This document shows, piece after piece, positions 23,366-33,566 of a stretch of 49,267 nucleotides of DNA; the first letter of the stretch is position 1, and every line of letters starts with the position of its first letter. Origin of the DNA: Candidatus Woesearchaeota archaeon (GTDB taxonomy: Archaea; Nanobdellota; Nanobdellia; SCGC-AAA011-G17; JAGVZF01); assembly GCA_018302785.1 (NCBI GenBank), contig JAGVZF010000014.1, positions 1 through 49,267 on the forward strand, written 5' to 3'. Below the pieces are notes generated by a model. That model ran no database searches. It was not told the origin of the DNA and saw only the letters and a list, made by a program, of their open reading frames with translations. A program made the translations under genes and the position numbers.

Positions 23366-25153
23366 ATGTTTATGGATAATATACAAGGATTTTCTCTTAA
23401 TTCGCAAGAAATTAGAGAAAAAATTGCTAAGGGATTTATAATTACACCAAATATTAGTATTGAAGATAGAATACAACCTGCTTCATTTGATCCTGTTATT
23501 GGAGATGAAATATTTATTTTAGAATCGGAAGTAGCTGGACTTTTTAGACCTGGAAAAAATGAGACAGTTTATAGAACATTACTTCAACTTCCTAAAAGAT
23601 ATAGACAAAGACATTCTATGGAAGAATTTGAGATTAAAAAAGGATTTACTTATCTTATACCTTTAGAAGATAGGATAAAAATAACAGAAGAAGAAAATGT
23701 AAGATCTTCCCCAAAAAGTAGTATTGGTAGAGTTTTTATAAATACGAGATTACTTACAGATTATAATGTTTGTTTTGATGAGATAAATCCTGCATATAAA
23801 ACAAATGAGTTTCTTAGGTCTTGGTTATTAGTTCAACCTTTAGCATTAAATGCCATTTTACATTCAGGGATATCATTAAATCAGCTTAGATTCTTTCATG
23901 GATTGGATGCACAATTGAATACTAAAGAAACAAAAGATGAATTAAGCAAAGATAATCTACTTTATTTGAGAAATGAAGATGAATCATTTACACCAAGTGA
24001 TTTGTTTTTAACTGATGGGATACAGGTACATCTTGATTTAACTGGAAGCCACACTGATGGAATTGTTGGTTTAAGAGTCAGGCATAATCCAAATCCTATT
24101 GATTTAGGTAGGATTGAAAGTTACGAAGCAGAGGATTTCTTTGAACCAATAATAAGAAAGAATGGAGTTGTAGAAATTAAAAGGGGGGAATATTATCTTT
24201 TTGCTTCAAAAGAAGTCTTAAAAATTCCTGGGCATTTAAATGCAGAATTAAAAAGAACTTCACATATAGGATTAATAGGTGATATTCATTTTGCAGGGTT
24301 TATTGATCCTGGCTTTGCAGGAGATCTTGTTTTAGAAATTAGAAGTCATGAAATAGGAAACGTTGCCTTAACAGAAGATAATATTCCAATAAGTAATATC
24401 CATTTATTTAGAAATAAAAAACCAGATAAATTATATGGTATAAATATTGGATCACATTATCATGGGCAGTTAGGATCTAAACCAGCCAAGTACTTTAAAA
24501 AATTTGATTATAAATTCGCGGCTAGAGATTATGGTAAACTTTCAAGATTAGTTCTTACACAAGATACAAAGGTGCTTCTTAACCGAAGAAAAAATAAATC
24601 TGGATTTGAATTCATAGAAAGAGATAATGTAATACCAACTATTCATGATGTACAAGAAGGCTTCTTTCACTTTAGATATGATTGTGAATTTGATGAAGAT
24701 GTTTTACAAGTAATACCTTATGTATTAATATTTGACAAAGATAAAAGAATTTTTTCTTATGTAAGGGCAAATAATATTGAAGATTATGGAGATAGAAGGC
24801 TTTTTGGCAAGCATTCTATTGGTGTTGGTGGCTATATTATACAAATAGATGGCTCTGATTATGTAAGAAATGGATTAGAAAGAGAATTAAGAGAAGAAGT
24901 TGATATAACTTGGAGAAGATCAGATCCTAAACTGCTTGGAACATTAATGGCTTATGATGTTCCTGTTGATGGTGTTCATTTTGGTCTTGTTTATTCTTTA
25001 CATTGTGATAGTGTAAAACAAAAAGAATCATCAATGCATTCTGGAAGATTAGTTTGTATAGAAGATCTTTTAAAAGATCCGTCAATTGATGAAAAATATG
25101 AAACTTGGAGCAGAATATTAATACCAAGACTTCAAGATCTTGCAGCTATATAA
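23366..25153 (+). CDS. dCTP deaminase-like protein fused to a Nudix hydrolase domain
   Basis: 595 residues in two parts. Residues 1 to about 360 resemble the long, duplicated form of dCTP deaminase (dUTPase-like beta fold): RIQPASFDPVIGDEIFIL near the start, VRSSPKSSIGRVFINTRLL (the SSxGR nucleotide-binding motif), and in the second half HLNAELKRTSHIGLIGDIHF and AGFIDPGFAGDLVLEIR, with the conserved FxDPGFxG. From about 385 a Nudix domain follows: GVGGYIIQIDGSDY, then NGLERELREEVDI, which contains the REUxEE core. The deaminase would make dUTP from dCTP; the Nudix half would hydrolyse a nucleotide or damaged nucleotide. Joining the two on one chain is unusual. The alternative ATG two codons later (23372) is equally possible. 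Confidence 0.82.
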   Translation: MFMDNIQGFSLNSQEIREKIAKGFIITPNISIEDRIQPASFDPVIGDEIFILESEVAGLFRPGKNETVYRTLLQLPKRYRQRHSMEEFEIKKGFTYLIPLEDRIKITEEENVRSSPKSSIGRVFINTRLLTDYNVCFDEINPAYKTNEFLRSWLLVQPLALNAILHSGISLNQLRFFHGLDAQLNTKETKDELSKDNLLYLRNEDESFTPSDLFLTDGIQVHLDLTGSHTDGIVGLRVRHNPNPIDLGRIESYEAEDFFEPIIRKNGVVEIKRGEYYLFASKEVLKIPGHLNAELKRTSHIGLIGDIHFAGFIDPGFAGDLVLEIRSHEIGNVALTEDNIPISNIHLFRNKKPDKLYGINIGSHYHGQLGSKPAKYFKKFDYKFAARDYGKLSRLVLTQDTKVLLNRRKNKSGFEFIERDNVIPTIHDVQEGFFHFRYDCEFDEDVLQVIPYVLIFDKDKRIFSYVRANNIEDYGDRRLFGKHSIGVGGYIIQIDGSDYVRNGLERELREEVDITWRRSDPKLLGTLMAYDVPVDGVHFGLVYSLHCDSVKQKESSMHSGRLVCIEDLLKDPSIDEKYETWSRILIPRLQDLAAI

Positions 25154-25252
25154 TTTTATACGAACATTAATAGCAAAAATATTAACTATAGCATATAATT
25201 AAAACCTAAAGCTTATATTCTTATCTATCTTTATATAGAAGAGGCAAAAAAA

Positions 25253-27274
25253 GTGGCTATAGACAGTGCTAAACAAATTGAAAAATTCAAGGATTTTGTA
25301 GAAGTGAGCTACAAAAAGAAGCTTTATGAACTTACTAAAAAAGGAGAGAGCCATTTACTTATTGATTTCTCTGACTTACTACAATATGATCATGAACTAG
25401 CAGATGAATTACTAGAAGAGCCTGAAGAAACTATTAAAGCTGCTGAAATTGCAATTAGTTTTTTAGAGCTTCCAAATGATGTCTTAAAAAGAATTAGGTT
25501 TAGGAATTTGCCTGAATCACAAAAAGTATTTATCAAAAATATAAGAAGTAGTCATATAAATAATTTTTTTATTGTTGAAGGTATTGTAAGACAAAGTAGT
25601 GATGTAAGACCACAAGTTACTTTAGCTAAGTTTGAATGCCCAAGTTGTGGTAATTCTATTTCAATTCCACAGTTAGATACTAAGTTTAAAGAGCCAAGTA
25701 GATGTAGCTGTGGAAGAAGAGGTAAATTTAGATTATTAAGCAAAGACTTAGTTGATGTTCAAAGATTAATTATTGAAGAAAGTCCTGAATCTTTAGAAGG
25801 TGGAGAACAACCAAAAAGAATGGCTGTTTTTGTTAAAGAAGATTTAGTGGAACCAAAAATGGAGAAAAAAACAACTCCTGGGACAAAGATTAGAGTTTAT
25901 GGAGTTATAAAAGAAGTTCCTTTAATTTCTAAAACTGGGGGGCAGAGCACTAGATATGATTTAATGATTGATTGTAATTACATAGAACCTATTGAAGAAT
26001 CTTTTGATGAAATAGATATTAATGAAGAAGATCAAACTAAAATTATAGAATTGTCAAGAGATCCACTACTTTATGATAAATTGATTAATAGTGTTGCTCC
26101 GTCCATTTATGGGCATTTAGATATTAAAGAGGCAATGATTTTACAATTATTTGGTGGAGTAAGGAAAATAAAAGATGATGGAACTAAAACAAGAGGAGAT
26201 TTACATATGCTTCTTGTTGGTGATCCTGGAACGGGCAAAAGTCAGATCCTACAATTTATTACTAAAATTGCACCAAAGGCCAGATTCATTAGTGGCAAGG
26301 GAGCAACTAGTGCTGGGATTACAGCATCAATAGTTAAAGATGAATTTCTTAGAGGTTGGGCTTTAGAAGCAGGAGCAATGGTATTAGCAAATAAAGGAAT
26401 AGCAATAATTGATGAACTTGACAAAATGGGAAGTGAAGATAGAAGTGCATTACATGAAGCAATGGAGCAACAACAAATTACAATTAATAAAGCAAATATT
26501 CAGGCAACATTAAGAGCGGAGACTACTGTACTAGCTGCAGCAAATCCTAGACTTGGAAGGTTTGATCCTTATCAACCAATTGCTGCTCAAATTGATTTAC
26601 CCCCAACTTTAATTAATAGATTTGATTTGATTTTTCCAATTAGGGATATGCCAAATAGAGATATAGATGATAAGATTGCAACTCATGTTTTGGCAATGCA
26701 TAAAAGTCCTACTTCTATTGGATCGCCAATTGAGCCCAAACTACTTAAAAAATATTTGTCTTATAGCAAGCAAAGAGTTTTCCCTAAATTAAGTAATCCT
26801 GCAATAGAGGAGATTAAAAGTTTTTATGTTGGATTAAGAAATAGCGGACAAGCAGATGAAGGTATTAAAGCAATTCCTATTTCAGCAAGACAATTAGAAG
26901 CTTTAGTTAGATTAGCAGAAGCTAGTGCAAGAGCGAGATTAAGTGATATTGTTACAAAAGAAGATTCTCAAAGAGCAATTAGATTATTAAAACATTGTTT
27001 AATGCAAGTTGGTTTTGATTATGAAACAGGAAGAATTGATATTGATAGAATATATACGGGAATTACAGCATCAACAAGAAGTAAAATTGCTGTTATTAGA
27101 GAAATAATAACTGATATTGAGGGAAAAGGAAATAAAACTATTTCTATTGATGAAATTGTTGGAGAAGCAACTAAAAGAGGTATTGATACAAGTAGTGTTG
27201 AAGAAGTTGTAGATAGGATGAAGAAAGAAGGCTTAATTTTTGAACCTAAGAGAGGATTTATTCAAAAAATATAG
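25253..27274 (+). CDS. mcm: MCM replicative helicase
   Basis: 673-residue archaeal MCM, which forms a hexamer that unwinds DNA 3'-5' at the fork. The N-terminal domain has a zinc site (CPSC at 129-132 and CSCGRRGK about 25 residues later). The AAA+ core has Walker A GDPGTGKSQ (from 323), Walker B IAIIDELDKM, sensor 1 VLAAANPRLGRFDPY and the arginine-finger region INRFDLIFPI. A C-terminal winged helix ends the protein. The start is GTG at 25253 (GTGGCTATAGAC), supported by AGAAGAGGC upstream; no ATG is close. The RPA-like gene follows after 2 bp, so both are co-expressed. Confidence 0.96.
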   Translation: MAIDSAKQIEKFKDFVEVSYKKKLYELTKKGESHLLIDFSDLLQYDHELADELLEEPEETIKAAEIAISFLELPNDVLKRIRFRNLPESQKVFIKNIRSSHINNFFIVEGIVRQSSDVRPQVTLAKFECPSCGNSISIPQLDTKFKEPSRCSCGRRGKFRLLSKDLVDVQRLIIEESPESLEGGEQPKRMAVFVKEDLVEPKMEKKTTPGTKIRVYGVIKEVPLISKTGGQSTRYDLMIDCNYIEPIEESFDEIDINEEDQTKIIELSRDPLLYDKLINSVAPSIYGHLDIKEAMILQLFGGVRKIKDDGTKTRGDLHMLLVGDPGTGKSQILQFITKIAPKARFISGKGATSAGITASIVKDEFLRGWALEAGAMVLANKGIAIIDELDKMGSEDRSALHEAMEQQQITINKANIQATLRAETTVLAAANPRLGRFDPYQPIAAQIDLPPTLINRFDLIFPIRDMPNRDIDDKIATHVLAMHKSPTSIGSPIEPKLLKKYLSYSKQRVFPKLSNPAIEEIKSFYVGLRNSGQADEGIKAIPISARQLEALVRLAEASARARLSDIVTKEDSQRAIRLLKHCLMQVGFDYETGRIDIDRIYTGITASTRSKIAVIREIITDIEGKGNKTISIDEIVGEATKRGIDTSSVEEVVDRMKKEGLIFEPKRGFIQKI

Positions 27275-27276
27275 AC

Positions 27277-27963
27277 ATGGAAGAAAGAAAAAGATTAATT
27301 GCCTATAAAGTGTGGATTAATGATATTTTAAATAGTGAGGTGTATAAAGACGATAGTGAATTTCCAATTTCTTATATTCAAGTTGATGATAAAAAAATTT
27401 CTAAAGTAAATATTATTGCAAATGTGGTTGAAAAATTTCTCAGTGAAGATAAAAATTTTGCTTCTATTACTTTAGATGATGGAAGTGGAGCTATAAGAGT
27501 GAAGACATGGAAAGAAGATACTATGAAAATTGAAAATTTTAATGTTGGAGATATTATTAATATAATTGGAAAGCCAAGAACTTATAATGAAGAAAGTTAT
27601 ATTATCCCAGAGGTTATAAAAAAAATTGAAGATCCTAATTTTGAGATTGTTAGAAAATTAGAATTGCTTAAGTTATATGGTAAGCTTAAATTAAATGGAA
27701 TAAAAATGGAAGCTAAAGAAATTAAGGAAAATAAAGTTGATGATTATGTGGAAGAAATTGTTGTTAATGAATCTAGCGAAAATAGTAGGCAGTTAATTAT
27801 TAAGTTAATTGAAAGATTAGATGACGGAAATGGAGCAAATATTAATTTGGTAATTAGTAATTCTAATATTGAAAAAGAAAACGTTTATAGCATTATTAAT
27901 GAATTACTTACAGAAGGAGAAATTTTTGAAATTAAAGAAGGTTTTGTAAAGTTATTAGGGTGA
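27277..27963 (+). CDS. rpa: RPA-like single-strand DNA binding protein (RPA32-type)
   Basis: 228 residues. An OB fold spans roughly residues 40-120: SKVNIIANVVEKF, FASITLDDGSGAIRVKTWKE, FNVGDIINIIGKPRTY. The C-terminal third (RQLIIKLIERLDDGNGANIN onward to EGEIFEIKEGFVKLL) is a winged helix as in RPA32. This arrangement matches the archaeal RPA32-like subunit that coats single-stranded DNA; the large partner is not in the window. Tight linkage to mcm (2-bp gap) supports a role at the fork. Confidence 0.88.
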   Translation: MEERKRLIAYKVWINDILNSEVYKDDSEFPISYIQVDDKKISKVNIIANVVEKFLSEDKNFASITLDDGSGAIRVKTWKEDTMKIENFNVGDIINIIGKPRTYNEESYIIPEVIKKIEDPNFEIVRKLELLKLYGKLKLNGIKMEAKEIKENKVDDYVEEIVVNESSENSRQLIIKLIERLDDGNGANINLVISNSNIEKENVYSIINELLTEGEIFEIKEGFVKLLG

Positions 27964-27984
27964 TTTTTATATATTACTTGTAGA

Positions 27985-28071
27985 ATGGTACTAGTAAATC
28001 TTAAATTATTATTAAATGTTACTGAAAATGCAGCTCTTAATACAAATGCTTTAAAACAGAAATGGTTGTAA
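27985..28071 (+). CDS. Possible 28-aa leaderless ORF
   Basis: ATG at 27985 opens a frame (MVLVNLKLLLNVTENAALNT and eight more residues) ending in TAA at 28069-28071. A TATA-like TTTTTATATATTA lies at 27964-27976, somewhat too close for a leaderless start at 27985. It could equally be chance coding in the 145-bp mcm-slipin spacer. Confidence 0.2.
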   Translation: MVLVNLKLLLNVTENAALNTNALKQKWL

Positions 28072-28108
28072 AAAGAAGATTTAAATAATCATTCATATAA
28101 CTAGGTTT

Positions 28109-28852
28109 ATGGCTGTTTGGCAAGTATTATTAGTTATTGTCATTTTATTTATTTTTTCTGGATTAAGAGTAATTAATCAATATCAAAGAGCAGTTAAATT
28201 CAGACTCGGAAAATATGGAGGTACACTACAGCCAGGTTTAAGATGGATAATACCTATAATTGAAAGAATTATTAAAGTTGACATAAGAGTGATTACTGCA
28301 GACATACCTGCACAAGAAGTTATAACTAAAGATAATGTGCCTATGAAAGTAAATGGAGTTGTGTTTTTTAAAGTTATAAATTCTGACAAAGCAGTTCTAG
28401 AAGTAGAAGATTATAAATTTGCTATTTCTCAATTAGCGCAGTCTGCACTTAGAGATATGACAGGAAAGGCAGAGTTAGATTCAGTATTGGCAAAAAGGGA
28501 AGAGATAGGGAACCAAGTTCAAAAAATAGTAGACTCTGAAACAGATCCATGGGGTATTAAAGTTACTGATGTTAAGATTAAAGATATTGAATTGCCTGAA
28601 AATATGAAAAGAGCAATGGCTCATCAAGCAGAAGCAGAAAGGGACAGGAGAGCTAGAGTAATAAATGCAGAAGCAGAAAAACAAGCATCGCAAAAATTAC
28701 TTGAAGCAGGTAGGATAATAGAAAAATCTCCTGCTGCCTTAAAATTAAGATTCTATCAGACCTTGAATGATATCTCTGAAGAAAAGAACTCAACAATAAT
28801 ATTACCTTTTCCCGAAGACTTTATTGACTGGATAAGAAAAAAAGAAAAATAA
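28109..28852 (+). CDS. Slipin (stomatin/prohibitin-like SPFH protein)
   Basis: 247 residues. One N-terminal membrane helix (VWQVLLVIVILFIFSGL) anchors the protein; the SPFH core follows with QYQRAVKFRLGKYGGTLQPG, LRWIIPIIERIIKVDIR and DIPAQEVITKDNVPMKVNG, close to slipin consensus, then an Ala/Glu-rich coiled coil (AEAERDRRARVINAEAEKQA). Such proteins form ring or scaffold assemblies on membranes, often with an NfeD protein and a membrane protease. No nfeD gene is beside it. It is convergent with cdc48 (18-bp gap). Confidence 0.93.
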   Translation: MAVWQVLLVIVILFIFSGLRVINQYQRAVKFRLGKYGGTLQPGLRWIIPIIERIIKVDIRVITADIPAQEVITKDNVPMKVNGVVFFKVINSDKAVLEVEDYKFAISQLAQSALRDMTGKAELDSVLAKREEIGNQVQKIVDSETDPWGIKVTDVKIKDIELPENMKRAMAHQAEAERDRRARVINAEAEKQASQKLLEAGRIIEKSPAALKLRFYQTLNDISEEKNSTIILPFPEDFIDWIRKKEK

Positions 28853-28870
28853 CAATCGAAAAATAGAAAA

Positions 28871-31800
28871 TTATCCGAGATAACTTGGTATTTCTTGTTT
28901 TGCTTGTGTATTTCTTGCCATTTTAAGTTCTTCTTCAATTTCTTGATATCTTTTTCTATCATCAATACTTAATGAAGGCCCTGTTTTTTGCAATGCTTGT
29001 AAAAAGTGGTCCATTCTAATTTCTTTTGCTTTTATTGATTCTCTTAATGAAAGCATAGCTGCTTCTCTGCATACTGCTTCAATGTCTGCACCACTGTAGT
29101 TTTCAGTTAAGTCAACTAACTTATTTAAATTGACATCTACAGACAAGACATCTTTCATAAGTTGAGTATGTATATTGAATATTTCTAATCTTGATCCCTT
29201 ACCTGGCATTTGTGTACTTATAATTCTGTCAAATCTACCTGGTCTAAGTAAAGCAGGATCTATAATATCAGGTCTATTTGTTGCTCCAATAACAACAACA
29301 TCATTTAATTCTTGCAAACCATCCATTTCTGCTAATAATGTGTTTAACATTCTTTCAGTAACCTTTGTTCCTGCAGAAAGTCCTCTTCTAACTGCAATTG
29401 AGTCTATTTCGTCAAAGAAAATTATTGTTGGAGCTACTTGTCTTGCTTTCTCAAATATTTGTCTTATACCTTTTTCAGATTCACCAACCCACATGTTTAA
29501 TAATGATGGACCTTTAATATTGATGAAATTTGCTTCTGATTCATTTGCTACTGCTTTTGCTAGTAAAGTTTTACCTGTTCCAGGGGGGCCATACATCAAT
29601 ATTCCTCTTGGAGGTCTTATTCCTAATCTTTTAAATGCATCTTTGTGTTTGAGGGGCCATTCCACAGCTTCTTTTAATTCTTGTTTTAATTCTTCTAGAC
29701 CACCAATATCTTTCCAGTTAACATTTGGTTTTTCAATTGAGACTTCTCTTAGTGCAGAAGGTCTTACCATTTTAAGTGCATCATTAAAATCTTCACTTGT
29801 GACCCTTAGTTTTTGAAGAACATCTTCAGAAATTGGTTCTTTTTCATTTAAATTTAAATCAGGAAGTATTTTCCTTAATACATTCATTGCTGATTCTTTT
29901 GTTAATGCGCTTAAATCAGCTCCTACAAAACCGTGTGTTTTTTCTGCAAAATAGTGTAACAATTCAAGTTTAGAATCTTTCCTTATTTCGTCTAAAAGAT
30001 TATCTGAAACAATACCAGATGTCAATAATGGTTCTATTATTTGCATAATTTCTTTTTCTTTTAATTCACGTGTAGCAAATTTATTACGTGAGTCATTTGG
30101 TTCCACTAAATCTTTTGCGTGTTTTACATTTTCTAAGCGTTTTAAAATCTTATCCAAAATCTCTTTACTTCTATTGACTTTTGGAATAACAATGTTCTTT
30201 ATTTCTCCCTTGTCTATCTCTAGATTTTCAATTTCTTTAGAATAATCAGATATTTTTTGTTTTGATTTGTTAATCTTATCTTTGGTTTCTTCTTCAAAAG
30301 CAATTATTTTTTCTTGAAGGTTTTTTGATTCTCTAACTTTTGTTTTTAACAAATCTTCTTGCCCCATTAATTCATCTTTTTTGAACGACAATAATTGGAC
30401 AATTTTTCTAAATTGCGATTCAGCAACAATTGTTTTTTGTTGTTCTAATCTTTTAACTTCTAATTTTATTTTATCAATATCATCATTAAGTTGTTTTATT
30501 TCAATATTCATTTCTGAGATTTTTGAATTCTTTTCAGCAATTTTCTTAGTTATTTCGGTATTAAGTTGTTTTATTTCAATATTCATTTCTGAGATTTTTG
30601 AATTCTTTTCAGCAATTTTCTTTTCGGCTTCTTGTGGGAAGTTCATTATTCTCTTCTTTGTTATCTTTGCAGCACTAAGATTGTCCCAATGTTCAATAGG
30701 CATATTTCTTGAATGAATTTTTAAAATTTCTAATCTTCCATTTTTATCTGGAACATTAATTGAGATTTCTCTGTCAAATCTACCAGGTCTTCTTAATGCA
30801 GGATCTACTGCATTAGGTCTATTTGTAGCTGCTATAACAATAACATTTTTTCTTGATTTTAATCCATCCATCATGGTGTTATGGACTACTATTGGTGTAT
30901 TTCCTGCAAAGAAATTAGAATTTTCTGTAGTTAAATCATACATCTCCCCACCAACAATTTGTTCTACTTGCGTTATTTGACAAGGAATTACATCCGAAGT
31001 ATATACTTGTTTCAGTTCTTGAATGAATTGACTTTCTATATTTCCAAATTCTTGCACAAAATATCCAAGTACATTGGAGTTAATTTGGTAAGGAAGGTTT
31101 GGCGATAGATATCTATACATGCTGTCGTCAATTCTAATTTTGTTTTTATCTCTAATTTCTTTTAAAAAGGATTTTACAGGATATATTATTGTAGATACTT
31201 TCTTTATTCTATTTGTGAATTTCATTAAATTTTCTTTTTTTCTATTAAGCTTCATATATGGTAGAATATTATTTGAAAATCTTTGGAAACTTTCAAATCC
31301 ACCATTAATTTTTACCTGATAACAATTATAGTTGGATATCTTCGATGTTATACCTAGCTGAAGCAATAATCTTGATATCCCCAATGCAAGTTCTTTACTT
31401 TTAGTACTAAATATTATACTTTCTTTTATAGTTCCATCTCCTTCTAGTAGCCCAGCTAGAAATGCACTTTTTACAGAAACTGGAGATTTGTAGATCTTAT
31501 CTGGGACTTTAACAGTAAATGATTTTTTTCCTATAGGTACACCAAAATATTCATTTATAAAGTAACTTAAAGGTTTAGAATAAATATCCATACGTTGATT
31601 ATTTTTACTAATTGAAATATTTTTATTGAATAACATTTTAGCTATGTCATACGCTATAGGGGTTGTTTCTCCGTATATATTCACTCTATTATTAGTTAAA
31701 TTTCCATCACTAATTAAAAGACCCAAAAACTTAGCTAAATCTTCGTCTAATATCTTTGGTATAGTAACAAAATAGTTTTCTTTAATAGGGTAAACTTCTT

Positions 31801-33544
31801 TGTTTTCTTTTCTTGCTATTGAAATGATTTCATGGTCTAAATTATCCAAATGCAAAATTAATTGCAATTTATCCTTACTAATTTCAATTACTTTTGATTT
31901 TATTAAAGGCTTAATGTAGTTATTTAGTGATTTTCTAGTAATTTTTAGTTCCTTTTCAATTTCAGTTTTTGATAATTCTTTTTTATTAAGAAGTAGATTT
32001 AATATTTTATTTCTAGTAGTGGATTCATTAAGTTTATTGCTATCTCTTAAATTTATTAGATCTGAAAGAAGGATATATTTTTTGTTTAGTAGTCTATACA
32101 AACTACTATCTTCTTTTAATTTTAATACCCATTTATTTTTTTCTTTAAGGTCAAATATACTTATTTTTTGGATTTCGTCGCTATTTTCTAATTTTCTTGG
32201 TATTAATATATAATCAAACGCATTTAATTCTGATGCATTTTTCCAGTTTATTCCATTATCATCTATTGCTAGGAATTTAGTAATTTCTGAGGATATTATT
32301 TCATTTCCATTATTTAGATTTATTTTAAATGCTTTGGGTGCATTAGTTTTGGTTAGTGTAATTATTCGGTTGTTATTTACCTTTCCTAAGACTGACAAAC
32401 CTTGTGCATATATTTCATTATTAGGTGTTTTAAAAGTTACTCCATTTTCAGTAAATGTTTCTCCCTCAGTTTCATTAAATAAATTTTTTATTGTTTTGAT
32501 TCCATCTTTTAGATAGACTGGTGTAGAGGGATGTAAACATAATAATTGTGCAACAACTCTTCTCTCAACTTCTCCTCTTGTTTCTTCTCTTTTAGGAGCA
32601 ATAGCATCAATTTCATCAATGAAAATAATTGATGGAGCATTTTTCTCAGCTTCTTCAAAAATATCTCTAATTCTTTTTTCACTTTCCCCATAAAATTTAT
32701 TCATAATTTCGGGCCCATTTATTAACATGAAATTTGCTTCTGATTCATTTGCTACAGCTTTAGCAAGTAAAGTTTTTCCAGAACCAGGAGGGCCATGTAA
32801 TAAGACTCCAGAGGGAGGTTCTATCCCCAATCTTGTAAATATTTCAGGATGTTTTAATGGTAACTCAACCATCTCCCTTATTTTTTTAATTTCTTCATCT
32901 AGACCTCCAAGATCTTCATAATTAACTTCAGGAATTTTTTCGTCAGATACTTCAACTGCTTTTTGAGTTACATTTATTATTGTAATTTCAGAAACTATTA
33001 CAGCTTGTTTTGGATTACTATCAACTACTACAAATTTTAATGATGGAAGTCCAAATGATCCCATAAATCCTTCTTCAAATACATTAAAGATTTCTTCAAA
33101 TGGGGAATCTTCCATTGTTCTTCGTCTTCGTCTTGCTCCACCTAATGAAATTATGTCGCCTTTAACTACTGCTCTTCCTAATAGACCTCTTCTAAACAAT
33201 TCTGGAGATGCTTGAATAACAATACCTTGTTGAGAAGGAGCTATTGTAATTGATTTTGCTTCTAGAACATTTGCTTTTCTTATAATTATAATTTCTCCAA
33301 TGCTTGTTTTTGCATTTCTTCTAATAATACCATCCATTCTAATGACTTGTTGACCTACATCTGTTGGATAAGCTCTATCTACAATACCTACTGTTTTTCT
33401 TTGGCCTTCTATTTCTATAATGTCTCCTGGTCTTACTCCAATAACATGCATTGTTTCAGAGTCTACTCTTACAATCCCTTTATATGCTTCTTCTTGTAAT
33501 GCTTCCATTACTTTTAATTTTACTTCATTAATGTCTTTAATCAT
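28871..33544 (-). CDS. cdc48: CDC48/VCP AAA+ ATPase with intein and coiled-coil insertion
   Basis: 1557-residue precursor. The N-terminal double-psi barrel and four-stranded domain (1-200) is typical ([19 protein letters not shown]). D1 AAA: Walker A GPPGSGKT (251-258), Walker B FIDEID (308-313), then an intein (336-889), then sensor [21 protein letters not shown]2 [11 protein letters not shown] (1319-1326), FFDEID (1376-1381) and the arginine fingers in RPGRFDR. Within the D1 lid, between HSRNMPI (950) and [12 protein letters not shown] (1199-1210), relatives have about 15 residues but this protein has about 245, largely heptad-like coiled coil with a 25-residue exact repeat. CDC48 unfolds substrates for degradation; the arm may recruit substrates or span the ring (inference). 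It follows a zinc-ribbon gene by 22 bp. Confidence 0.95.
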   Translation of the reverse strand: MIKDINEVKLKVMEALQEEAYKGIVRVDSETMHVIGVRPGDIIEIEGQRKTVGIVDRAYPTDVGQQVIRMDGIIRRNAKTSIGEIIIIRKANVLEAKSITIAPSQQGIVIQASPELFRRGLLGRAVVKGDIISLGGARRRRRTMEDSPFEEIFNVFEEGFMGSFGLPSLKFVVVDSNPKQAVIVSEITIINVTQKAVEVSDEKIPEVNYEDLGGLDEEIKKIREMVELPLKHPEIFTRLGIEPPSGVLLHGPPGSGKTLLAKAVANESEANFMLINGPEIMNKFYGESEKRIRDIFEEAEKNAPSIIFIDEIDAIAPKREETRGEVERRVVAQLLCLHPSTPVYLKDGIKTIKNLFNETEGETFTENGVTFKTPNNEIYAQGLSVLGKVNNNRIITLTKTNAPKAFKINLNNGNEIISSEITKFLAIDDNGINWKNASELNAFDYILIPRKLENSDEIQKISIFDLKEKNKWVLKLKEDSSLYRLLNKKYILLSDLINLRDSNKLNESTTRNKILNLLLNKKELSKTEIEKELKITRKSLNNYIKPLIKSKVIEISKDKLQLILHLDNLDHEIISIARKENKEVYPIKENYFVTIPKILDEDLAKFLGLLISDGNLTNNRVNIYGETTPIAYDIAKMLFNKNISISKNNQRMDIYSKPLSYFINEYFGVPIGKKSFTVKVPDKIYKSPVSVKSAFLAGLLEGDGTIKESIIFSTKSKELALGISRLLLQLGITSKISNYNCYQVKINGGFESFQRFSNNILPYMKLNRKKENLMKFTNRIKKVSTIIYPVKSFLKEIRDKNKIRIDDSMYRYLSPNLPYQINSNVLGYFVQEFGNIESQFIQELKQVYTSDVIPCQITQVEQIVGGEMYDLTTENSNFFAGNTPIVVHNTMMDGLKSRKNVIVIAATNRPNAVDPALRRPGRFDREISINVPDKNGRLEILKIHSRNMPIEHWDNLSAAKITKKRIMNFPQEAEKKIAEKNSKISEMNIEIKQLNTEITKKIAEKNSKISEMNIEIKQLNDDIDKIKLEVKRLEQQKTIVAESQFRKIVQLLSFKKDELMGQEDLLKTKVRESKNLQEKIIAFEEETKDKINKSKQKISDYSKEIENLEIDKGEIKNIVIPKVNRSKEILDKILKRLENVKHAKDLVEPNDSRNKFATRELKEKEIMQIIEPLLTSGIVSDNLLDEIRKDSKLELLHYFAEKTHGFVGADLSALTKESAMNVLRKILPDLNLNEKEPISEDVLQKLRVTSEDFNDALKMVRPSALREVSIEKPNVNWKDIGGLEELKQELKEAVEWPLKHKDAFKRLGIRPPRGILMYGPPGTGKTLLAKAVANESEANFINIKGPSLLNMWVGESEKGIRQIFEKARQVAPTIIFFDEIDSIAVRRGLSAGTKVTERMLNTLLAEMDGLQELNDVVVIGATNRPDIIDPALLRPGRFDRIISTQMPGKGSRLEIFNIHTQLMKDVLSVDVNLNKLVDLTENYSGADIEAVCREAAMLSLRESIKAKEIRMDHFLQALQKTGPSLSIDDRKRYQEIEEELKMARNTQAKQEIPSYLG
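30485..30622 (-). repeat. Tandem 75-bp duplication in the CDC48 coiled-coil insertion
   Basis: A 63-bp sequence at 30485-30547 recurs without a mismatch at 30560-30622, offset by exactly 75 bp (25 codons). The encoded repeat starts [20 protein letters not shown], so the reading frame and a roughly heptad-compatible phase are preserved. Complete nucleotide identity implies a very recent duplication, gene conversion, or a collapsed/expanded repeat in assembly. Confidence 0.93.
30878..32539 (-). mobile_element. Intein with LAGLIDADG endonuclease in CDC48 D1
   Basis: Residues 336-889 of the CDC48 precursor (554 residues), between VVAQLL and TMMDGL, a D1 site just after Walker B. It begins [15 protein letters not shown] (block A) and ends NTPIVVHN before +1 Thr890; block F is [27 protein letters not shown] helices are [11 protein letters not shown] (606-616) and [12 protein letters not shown] (695-706). 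Between the splicing N-part and the endonuclease is an extra helix-turn-helix ([20 protein letters not shown]), probably part of DNA recognition. Acidic catalytic residues are retained, so homing activity is possible. Confidence 0.93.
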
Positions 33545-33566
33545 TTTTTTATTTAAGATAAGTAAT

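Noticed and set aside
28757-28965. Frame antisense to the end of slipin and overlapping the cdc48 end.
   Set aside because: Covered by two well-supported genes; no start signals.
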